From: Methanohalophilus portucalensis
GTDB taxonomy: Archaea; Halobacteriota; Methanosarcinia; Methanosarcinales; Methanosarcinaceae
DNA length: 64,000 bases
Assembly (NCBI RefSeq): GCF_002761295.1
Contig: NZ_CP017881.1
Location: 619,087-683,086, forward strand
Direction: 5' to 3'
Shown in pieces: positions 16,504 to 23,373 of this stretch. A program made the position numbers and the translations under genes. Below the pieces are notes generated by a model. It had not been told where the DNA came from, did not search any database, and worked only from the letters and a program-made list of their open reading frames with translations. How positions within the stretch are numbered: the first letter of the stretch is position 1; each line of letters opens with the position of its first letter.

Positions 16504-17274
16504 TCAGATTAAGCGCTCAGAATTAGAATAAATATAGAGATTGGGCCTGCGTGCAAATCCCACAAGTGTCATATTATTTTCCATGGCATGTTTGATTCCC
16601 TGATCCATTGGTGCAGCTTTACTCACCATAAGGGGAATTCTGGCATTGACACCTTTTCCCACCATTGTAACGGACAACCTGCCAGAAGTTGCCATTATGC
16701 AATCATTAAGTTTGACACCTTCAAGTGCAGCTTTGCCGATTGCTTTATCAACTGCTGATGCCCGGCTGACATCCTCACAAAATGTGAGTATTTCTCCTTC
16801 AGAGGTCGCGATTACAGTCGAATGGGCACCACCGGTACGCCTCCAGATTTTGCCCTTTTCAAAAATATGGTCGATAAGATCGAACAGGGTACTGCTTTTG
16901 ACCCTCATTTCAGGGTTAGGAGTGGTCTTATCTAAGGATAATGGTTTTGTTTTGCAGAACAACTTATTTTTATCTATTACGATAGAAGTTATCTGGTTAA
17001 CGTTTGCAATGTGGCCTTCACATAGGAGGTGGCCGGCAGCCATTTCCTTAAGTTGTCGGGGGCTTGCCAAAAAAGAAGATATGAAGTTGCCATTGAGGAA
17101 TACCTCATACATTTTCTCAATAACAACATCTACATTGATTTTTTTTGGAGAAGCATCTCCTTTCACTTCGATACACTGGACGGGAATGTAAGGAGCGGTA
17201 GTATCCCGCTCCTCCTCTTTCCACGTAATCTCTGTATCCGGTTTCTTATCGAAGTGCCAGTCTGCTTTACTCAT
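16504..17274 (-). CDS. FdhD-like sulfurtransferase family protein lacking the CxxC motif
   Basis: 256 residues. The FdhD fold is recognisable from LLCEGHIANVNQITS, RTGGAHSTVIATSEGEILTFCEDVSRASAVDKAIG, CIMATSGRLSVTMVGKG and IPLMVSKAAPMDQGIKHA. FdhD proteins pass sulfur from a cysteine desulfurase to the Mo/W of formate dehydrogenases using a CxxC loop. At the matching place (about residues 125-145, before RTGGAH) this protein has MRVKSSTLFDLIDHIFEKG and no cysteine. Its other cysteines are scattered singly. It begins 2 bases after the fmdB stop, so it is the last gene of the fmd operon, and a role in maturing the Fmd molybdenum site is inferred. Confidence 0.8.
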   Translation of the reverse strand: MSKADWHFDKKPDTEITWKEEERDTTAPYIPVQCIEVKGDASPKKINVDVVIEKMYEVFLNGNFISSFLASPRQLKEMAAGHLLCEGHIANVNQITSIVIDKNKLFCKTKPLSLDKTTPNPEMRVKSSTLFDLIDHIFEKGKIWRRTGGAHSTVIATSEGEILTFCEDVSRASAVDKAIGKAALEGVKLNDCIMATSGRLSVTMVGKGVNARIPLMVSKAAPMDQGIKHAMENNMTLVGFARRPNLYIYSNSERLI

Positions 17275-17276
17275 GC

Positions 17277-18584
17277 TTAACTCTTCATTTCCTTTATCTT
17301 CGCAAAGAGCTGCTTGAGGGTATCCTCATTGCTTTCTGTGAAGTCAAAGGGAGAGGAAGTAAAGGGTTTGAAATAGACAGACACGTTGTCCAGCCTGTAG
17401 AATGTACCGTCACATTCCATTGCATCAATTACACCAGGCAGTATTACATCAGCTGCAGTTGGTGTTGGACCTGGAGCAATGTCTATGCATACCATTGGAA
17501 TTTCTGTGAGATAAGATGCACAGTCTGCCGGAGTATGTGCTATAAGGTCGGCACCTACAACCATTGCCGCATCCGTGTCCTTTTCCCTGAGAATATCCAC
17601 ACAGGTGGTCTCACCAGGGTTGTATCTGGGGTAGCCGCGTGTGAAATCAAGACCGAATGGATACCCATAGAGATAGGATGCAAGCATATTGAATCCTGCA
17701 ACATTGCAGTGACCACGAAGGGCACCAATACTGGCTTTCGTTCCGTGGTTGTTGTTCAACTCTTTTATGACGTTAAGTGCCATTTCGATGTTACGGTGTT
17801 TACCATATGATGAACTGACACCCAGACCAACAGAGAAACTGGCAAAGTTGGCATCGAGAATCATGTCCACCATTTCCTCCATGATGGAAATTGGTACACC
17901 GGTGACTTTTTCAACAGAGTGGTGAGGCTCTTTTCCGTTAAGGATTGTCAAAAGAGCATTGAACAATTCATAATCACTGTTGGGATTGAGCTGGACATGA
18001 AGGTCTGAAGCATCGGCGGTCGGTGTCCTTCTTGGATCCACAGTAATAACTTTCCTGTCGAAACGTCCTCTCTTGGTCCAGTAACCTCTGGGGAAAATAC
18101 CATACTTGGACATATGCCTGGGCATAGATTCCAGCGGGTTGGTACCCCAGTAGATGTTTACGTCACTGCGGTTCTTTTTGGTACCCGCAGTTGCTGCAGC
18201 ACATCCTGCTTCCTGGATACCCATTACAGTTGGGCCGTGACAGATTGTCGCATTGGAATCTACTGTTCCACCAAGATATTCGCCTATATGCAGACCTACT
18301 TCCTGTGCTTCACAGGAGGTTTCACTTCCCATAAAGAGCATGGGTTTTTTAGAAGCGGAGAGGATTTCTGCAGCCTTTGTAAGGGCTTCCTCCCAGCTGA
18401 CTTCCACGAATTCCCCATCCTTTTTGATCATGGGCTTTTTGATACGGTGATCACTCACTATTTCCTGGAACTTTGCATTACCCATCTTACATGCGTTCTT
18501 GACAGTGATGCTGTTATCTTTCAGTTCAACCTGTACATCATCACAAGAAGCACCACAGACGGGACAGAATATGTTCTTGAACAT
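17277..18584 (-). CDS. fmdB: Formylmethanofuran dehydrogenase subunit B (molybdenum-type operon)
   Basis: 435 residues, the catalytic molybdopterin subunit that reduces CO2 to formate for formyl-methanofuran synthesis, or runs in reverse in methylotrophic growth. It has the N-terminal [4Fe-4S] motif CPVCGASCDD...NACKMG and the metal-ligand loop ATICHGPTVMG, with Cys rather than selenocysteine. Molybdopterin domain blocks include INIYWGTNPLESMPRHMSKYG, ALRGHCNVAGFN and PTPTAADVILPG. The ATG at 18584 is chosen, not the one six codons earlier, because AGGAGGT lies 7 bases before it. It follows fmdD with a 1-base gap to that stop. Confidence 0.95.
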   Translation of the reverse strand: MFKNIFCPVCGASCDDVQVELKDNSITVKNACKMGNAKFQEIVSDHRIKKPMIKKDGEFVEVSWEEALTKAAEILSASKKPMLFMGSETSCEAQEVGLHIGEYLGGTVDSNATICHGPTVMGIQEAGCAAATAGTKKNRSDVNIYWGTNPLESMPRHMSKYGIFPRGYWTKRGRFDRKVITVDPRRTPTADASDLHVQLNPNSDYELFNALLTILNGKEPHHSVEKVTGVPISIMEEMVDMILDANFASFSVGLGVSSSYGKHRNIEMALNVIKELNNNHGTKASIGALRGHCNVAGFNMLASYLYGYPFGLDFTRGYPRYNPGETTCVDILREKDTDAAMVVGADLIAHTPADCASYLTEIPMVCIDIAPGPTPTAADVILPGVIDAMECDGTFYRLDNVSVYFKPFTSSPFDFTESNEDTLKQLFAKIKEMKS

Positions 18585-18585
18585 T

Positions 18586-18975
18586 TCACTTACCTCCTGC
18601 ATATACTTTCAATACAATATCCTTGGCTGTGAGAACCTCCTCGTCAGTGGGCTCTATATCTACAGGACTTCCCTTGTAAATCGGTGATCCTGTGGAGAAG
18701 GTGTGTGGGTCGATTACCACATTGGACCAGATAGCACGGGGCATGAATATGTTACCGCACATTACCCTGTCAGTGCATCTTGTGTATACAGCTACGGTAT
18801 GTTTACCATCCATGCTGGTTACTTTAACCTTTTCAGGACAACCCAGTTCTTCAAAATCCAAGGGAGAGATCCAGCACAGGGCACATTCCTTCATGTAACC
18901 TTCGGAATATTTTTCGCCACCCTTGGCAAATTGTCCTTCGTAAATTGTACTTCCGGTATTTAGTAATGCTTTCAT
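18586..18975 (-). CDS. fmdD: Formylmethanofuran dehydrogenase subunit D
   Basis: 129 residues forming the molybdopterin-dinucleotide-binding beta barrel that completes the active site of subunit B. Recognisable parts are the N-terminal LNTGSTIYEGQFAKGG, CALCWISPLDFEELGCPEKVKV, and GNIFMPRAIWSNVVIDPHTFSTGSPIYKG, which is conserved in the family. In many molybdopterin enzymes this barrel is fused to the catalytic chain; here it is separate, as in Fwd/Fmd of methanogens. Confidence 0.94.
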   Translation of the reverse strand: MKALLNTGSTIYEGQFAKGGEKYSEGYMKECALCWISPLDFEELGCPEKVKVTSMDGKHTVAVYTRCTDRVMCGNIFMPRAIWSNVVIDPHTFSTGSPIYKGSPVDIEPTDEEVLTAKDIVLKVYAGGK

Positions 18976-18984
18976 AATATCACC

Positions 18985-19794
18985 TCAGAGCTCCAGGTTT
19001 GCTTCCTTGCCAGCATACAGGACCCCTTTTGGTTTTTTGGATATGGCAAAGTCACCTGTGAATTTTTTGAATACTCCGCCACATTCGATGTCTTCGAAAC
19101 AGAGATCATATTGCTCGTCTTCATACTGCATACCGGGAGTGAAATTGGTAATATGGCCTTCGACCACAATTGTTCCACCGCTCATTTCGGCACCAATTGC
19201 ACGTATAGCATTTCCTCTGATGACAATAAGACCGCCAGACTGGCGTATACCACAGAAATTTTCGGCACTACCGTTAACAATGATCTCGCCGCCTGTTAAT
19301 CCTCCGCCGATCTGGCTCTGGGCATTTCCGTCAACAACGATACGCCCTCCGGTCATTCCTTTCCAGCTGCCGCGGTAGGCACATCCCAGGTGATCGACTG
19401 TGTTGCCCTTTACATGGAGCAAACCGCCTTTCATCTCGGTTCCTGCCCAGGAATCTGCATCCCCTTCCACGACAATTTCGCCGCCTTTCATCTCAGCTCC
19501 GACTTTCAGGCCGGTGGAACCCTGTATAGTGATCTTGCCGGCGGTCATTTCCGCTCCGATCATTTTCACACGGGCTACATCCCCTTTGATCACAATGGAA
19601 GTCTCTTCAGCAGAGCTTCCGCCCTGACCTTTCACATCAAAGAAGTTCTTTAAAGGTAGTTGGTCCGGTCCCTGCCAGACAATCAACTGCTCAATTTCTT
19701 CCTTGCTCTTGCCTGCAAACTCATCTGGTTTGATTACATCGGCTTCGATCTTAATATCAATTTCAGTGTTTGGTGTAAGTACTACCTCTGTCAT
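18985..19794 (-). CDS. fmdC: Formylmethanofuran dehydrogenase subunit C
   Basis: 269 residues, mostly a right-handed beta-helix of repeated G-x-x-G-x-x-x-G turns from about residue 70 to 225 (examples: MIGAEMTAGKITIQGSTG, GCAYRGSWKGMTGGRIVVDG, IGAEMSGGTIVVEGHI). This fold is shared with the C-terminal domain of glutamate synthase. It bridges subunits A and B and helps form the internal formate tunnel. It lies 4 bases from fmdA and 9 from fmdD. Confidence 0.95.
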   Translation of the reverse strand: MTEVVLTPNTEIDIKIEADVIKPDEFAGKSKEEIEQLIVWQGPDQLPLKNFFDVKGQGGSSAEETSIVIKGDVARVKMIGAEMTAGKITIQGSTGLKVGAEMKGGEIVVEGDADSWAGTEMKGGLLHVKGNTVDHLGCAYRGSWKGMTGGRIVVDGNAQSQIGGGLTGGEIIVNGSAENFCGIRQSGGLIVIRGNAIRAIGAEMSGGTIVVEGHITNFTPGMQYEDEQYDLCFEDIECGGVFKKFTGDFAISKKPKGVLYAGKEANLEL

Positions 19795-19798
19795 GACA

Positions 19799-21556
19799 TC
19801 ACTTCTCCATGTTTACGTTGATGGGGGTTGGGTTGACGAGGTATTTCTCAGGTGTCGGATAGTTCTCGAAACCAAGGGTGTAGTATCTGAACCAATCCTT
19901 CACGTCCTCAAGCATCTTCTTTTCCTCGTTTGCATCGACCTTTATGTCACTGTAGTAGGTCCTTCTTTCGGGAATCGACATTATCTCGCCGTTATGGGCT
20001 GCAATTTCTCCGCCCTTGATGGTATAATCGGCATACCTGAATTTGGTGAGCAGATCATTGTAGTTGGCTGTAACGTCCAACCTGGTTGGATCGATATCAT
20101 AAATGGTTACATCACCATCTGCTCCCACAGCAAGACTTCCTTTCCTGTGTGCCATACCATTGGTCTTTGCAGGAGTGGCACGGGTAATGGTTGCAATGTC
20201 ATAGAGAGACAGTTCACGGCTGACACCGCCGAGTGTACTTCTGTCGTTTGCCCACTTGTGAACTTCGCTGAATGTCTCATTCCTGTAAGCCTCTGACATC
20301 AACCAGGTCATGACATTCGGATATTTGGTGAATGGTCCACCGTTAGGATTATCGGTTGTCATGATGGTCTTCCATGGATCATCGATCAGAAGCAGTGATT
20401 CAAGTCCCATTGCCCACTGGACACTGTGTACGGGGTTGCTCTTAAGATATGTGAACGGGCATACACCGGAACCACATTCAAGCTCTACATCACAGTTGGA
20501 CCATTTACCGCCTGTAAGGACTGCGATATCATGAATAGACGGACCGTCACCGGTCATACATGTGGCTTCACCGAAAGGTACGCTACCACTGTCAATTACC
20601 ACATGATCCTGACTGTTGACATAATCTGTAATATCCTTTACACCGGATTCAAAGTCTCTCCAGGATGTTCCGCCAAAAGCATTGAATTGCAAGTGGGTCA
20701 GGTAGATGGATTTATCCTTTGTAGGATCGATCTTTGTTTCTGCCCATTCGACTCCCATGTCCTGATTGGGTTTGACTTTTGATGGAATCGTAAGGGATTC
20801 CTTTGTTGTTTCATAACATCCCGGGTGACCCAGATTGTTGGCGTGCAGGTGTACTGGCATAGGGATACCGAGCATTTCATTGACTTCGGTAAGTCCTTCG
20901 ATGATTTCCCTTGGTGTAATCTCAAAGTGGATGTTTGTCTCATCCAGGGATTCGACATTCTTTCCCCATCCCCAGTTCTCCACACCGGCAGGGTTCACAC
21001 ATTTTATACCATAGGTCTTGTGTGTCCTCATCATCCAGGCCACATATGCAGCAGCTTTGTCAATGTCGCCTTCCTTGAGATAGCGCATCATGAACCAGTT
21101 GTTACCAAGAACAAGGTATCCTCCCATGTCCAGCATTGGGATAGAATGCATCTCTTCATGGGTATGACGTGCTTCCAGAGGCGGGACTGCAGCTTCAAAA
21201 GCTGTTGTATATCCCATCTGGGCATACTCATATCCTTCAAGATATACGGAAGGAACCGTTTCCCCGGTTCCGCCATGGGTTATTGAGGTCTTTGGACGAT
21301 TCCACTTGTAACTGTCCTCTGGCCGCATCAGACGACCGGAGTTTACTTTGGCACCCGCAATATGGGTGTGTGAATCTACACCACCTGGCATTACAGTTTT
21401 ACCAGTGGCATCAACGACCTTTGCGTCTTTCATTTCCGCATCAGATAATTCAGGGACAACTTTTCCGTCCTTGATATAGATGTCCATGATATCCCCATTT
21501 ATCTCATTGAGGGGATCAAAAACATGTCCATTTTTTATTGCAATAGTAGCTGCCAT
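19799..21556 (-). CDS. fmdA: Formylmethanofuran dehydrogenase subunit A (amidohydrolase)
   Basis: 585 residues of the dihydroorotase-like amidohydrolase family. It condenses formate with methanofuran at a dinuclear zinc centre. The metal-binding HxH is in MPGGVDSHTHIAGAKVN (about residue 60); later ligands lie in MPVHLHANNLGHPG (about 237) and YLTHLQFNAFGG (about 290), and the catalytic Asp region is MTTDNPNGGPFTKYP. The length is typical. It is separated from fmdF by one base and from fmdC by four. Confidence 0.96.
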   Translation of the reverse strand: MAATIAIKNGHVFDPLNEINGDIMDIYIKDGKVVPELSDAEMKDAKVVDATGKTVMPGGVDSHTHIAGAKVNSGRLMRPEDSYKWNRPKTSITHGGTGETVPSVYLEGYEYAQMGYTTAFEAAVPPLEARHTHEEMHSIPMLDMGGYLVLGNNWFMMRYLKEGDIDKAAAYVAWMMRTHKTYGIKCVNPAGVENWGWGKNVESLDETNIHFEITPREIIEGLTEVNEMLGIPMPVHLHANNLGHPGCYETTKESLTIPSKVKPNQDMGVEWAETKIDPTKDKSIYLTHLQFNAFGGTSWRDFESGVKDITDYVNSQDHVVIDSGSVPFGEATCMTGDGPSIHDIAVLTGGKWSNCDVELECGSGVCPFTYLKSNPVHSVQWAMGLESLLLIDDPWKTIMTTDNPNGGPFTKYPNVMTWLMSEAYRNETFSEVHKWANDRSTLGGVSRELSLYDIATITRATPAKTNGMAHRKGSLAVGADGDVTIYDIDPTRLDVTANYNDLLTKFRYADYTIKGGEIAAHNGEIMSIPERRTYYSDIKVDANEEKKMLEDVKDWFRYYTLGFENYPTPEKYLVNPTPINVNMEK

Positions 21557-21557
21557 A

Positions 21558-22583
21558 TTATTCCACCTCTTTCTTCTCCAGCCATATAGCGTTTGTCGGG
21601 CAGATCATGGCACATGCGCCACAGGAGCCACAAACGTCCTGATCAACTACATTAACTGCTCCGTTCTCGACTTCCAGCAATGCTTTCTCATCCATGTTAT
21701 TGAGGTGCCCTGCAGCAAGTTCCTTGTTTGCATAAGCGTTCACAGGACAGACAATTACACAGTTTCCGCAGCCAAGACAGTCATATTTGTCGGTTACAAG
21801 TTTGGAAGTAAGTGTTGGCTTGACGGAAGGTTTGTCGAGGAGTTTTTTCTCGAATACTTTCTTCTTTTCCATTTCAGCTGCAATTGCAGTTTTCTTGACA
21901 TCAATTGCCTGTACTGGGCAGGAAACTGCGCATGCTCCACAGTAGATACATGCATCAGGTCTCTGGGCCACTTTGTCAACACGTTCCCCGGCTTCCCAGT
22001 CCGGATTGAATAATGCATTGCAGGGGCATACATCAACACAGGTACGGCATGCTTGACAGATATCCTCATCCCTGAACCAGGTTCCTTCAAATGGTTTCTC
22101 CACTTCTATGGCATCAACCGGACAAACGGATTCACACCATCCACAATGCACGCAGCATTCCTGGTTGATTGTTGTTGTACCATCGATTTTTGCTTCATTA
22201 TCGTTGGAGAGCCACTGATCCACTTCAATGCAACCCTGTGGACATACCTGTTCACAAAGTCCGCAGTGTACACAATCATCATTGACAGTGGTTGGTTTAA
22301 TAGCATTTATGAGGAAGGTTTTTTCCTCTACTGGCTTTCCGTCTTCTCTCATTTCAAGAGCGCCTGTAGGACAAACTTTGGAACACATTCCACATGTTAT
22401 ACATGTGTTCGGTCTGATCTCCAGGAACTCTTTGTCGATGAGTCCTCTGGCAACCGGTCCGACTGAACCGATGACCAGTGTCTCTTTTGGACACACCATG
22501 ACACAAGTTCCACAGCCGATACACTTCTCAGGAATGTATACCACCTGTTTGTTGTCCTTTGTCGATATCACTGTTTCATTCAT
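21558..22583 (-). CDS. fmdF: Formylmethanofuran dehydrogenase subunit F, polyferredoxin
   Basis: 341 residues with eight CxxCxxCxxxCP motifs (for example CIGCGTCVMVCP, CITCGMCSKVCP, CVHCGLCEQVCP, CLGCGNCVIVCP, CGSCGACAMICP). This gives room for eight [4Fe-4S] clusters wired in a chain that carries low-potential electrons to subunit B. It overlaps the fmdE stop by four bases (ATGA) and is one base from fmdA. Confidence 0.95.
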   Translation of the reverse strand: MNETVISTKDNKQVVYIPEKCIGCGTCVMVCPKETLVIGSVGPVARGLIDKEFLEIRPNTCITCGMCSKVCPTGALEMREDGKPVEEKTFLINAIKPTTVNDDCVHCGLCEQVCPQGCIEVDQWLSNDNEAKIDGTTTINQECCVHCGWCESVCPVDAIEVEKPFEGTWFRDEDICQACRTCVDVCPCNALFNPDWEAGERVDKVAQRPDACIYCGACAVSCPVQAIDVKKTAIAAEMEKKKVFEKKLLDKPSVKPTLTSKLVTDKYDCLGCGNCVIVCPVNAYANKELAAGHLNNMDEKALLEVENGAVNVVDQDVCGSCGACAMICPTNAIWLEKKEVE

Positions 22584-23185
22584 ATTGTAGTCTCCGTTTG
22601 GCTATCGTTACATGCATCACAAAGAACTTCATTGTTTCTTTGAATAAAACTTTCATTACATTTCTGGCATAATTTTATTGTCTTTTTCTTTTTTACCGGC
22701 ACATCTATATCTACCATTTCATAGGAATAGACATTCTCACCGGCTTCAAGAAGCACAGGAACAACTTCTTCGTGGCGAAGTTTCTTTGTGTTCATATACC
22801 AGGCATGTAATTTAGGGTAATCTTTAGTCTTCTCCGGGTCGAGATATATTCTTACTCCCTTAACAGAAGCAATTCCCGATGGAGCTTGTTTGTTCACAGT
22901 TACAGCCATTTTACCTGTGTCGTGAACTCTCAAACGTTTATTGCCTGTAGTGGAACCTTCGAGTATCTGAAAAGGGTCCGGTATACAATTATACGTTTCA
23001 CTTAGGGCGTATATCCTTTCCCCTTCCTTAACATCAAGTACCCTTTTTGCAATATTTAGCATGTGGATTCCTATTAAAGCACCACTGCTCAAAAAACCGT
23101 GGAATGGAACGACCTTTTCAACCTGTGAAAATAGTTCTGGATTTTCCACTTTTATCTTTTCTTGGATCTCATCCATAGTTTCCAT
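22580..23185 (-). CDS. fmdE: Formylmethanofuran dehydrogenase subunit E
   Basis: 201 residues: an FmdE domain (FHGFLSSGALIGIHMLNIAKRVLDV, then ALSETYNCIPDPFQILEGSTTGNKRLRVHDTGKMAVTV) and a C-terminal zinc ribbon with CQKCN and CDAC pairs. It is the first gene of the operon, as in the fmdEFACDB operon described for Methanosarcina barkeri. Its exact role in the complex is not established; the metal-binding tail suggests a regulatory or assembly function. The promoter lies about 75-90 bases upstream. Confidence 0.92.
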   Translation of the reverse strand: METMDEIQEKIKVENPELFSQVEKVVPFHGFLSSGALIGIHMLNIAKRVLDVKEGERIYALSETYNCIPDPFQILEGSTTGNKRLRVHDTGKMAVTVNKQAPSGIASVKGVRIYLDPEKTKDYPKLHAWYMNTKKLRHEEVVPVLLEAGENVYSYEMVDIDVPVKKKKTIKLCQKCNESFIQRNNEVLCDACNDSQTETTI

Positions 23186-23206
23186 ATAAAAACCTCTAAT
23201 AAAGAA

Positions 23207-23276
23207 GGCCGGTGAGATGCTTATAAGCTTCCGGATGCCTAAAGAACATAGCGATGAAAATTATATATAATTATCG
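23207..23276 (-). promoter_or_regulatory. Promoter and leader of the fmd operon with palindromic TATA region
   Basis: A perfect 14-base palindrome AATTATATATAATT (23259-23272) coincides with the TATA position, flanked by CGAT/ATCG. Transcription would start near 23240, giving a leader of about 55 bases that contains the palindrome GCTTATAAGC between two CCGG blocks (about 23210-23236), a possible hairpin. A dimeric regulator, such as a molybdate-responsive protein, could act here; no such protein gene is in the window. Confidence 0.45.
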
Positions 23277-23373
23277 ATGTGCATCAACCCTGCAGACGTA
23301 CCAAAAAAGAGGCTATGCAGCCTTGCTAAAGGCTGCAATAACTATCTGCAAAGAAGATCAGATCTCCATCCTT

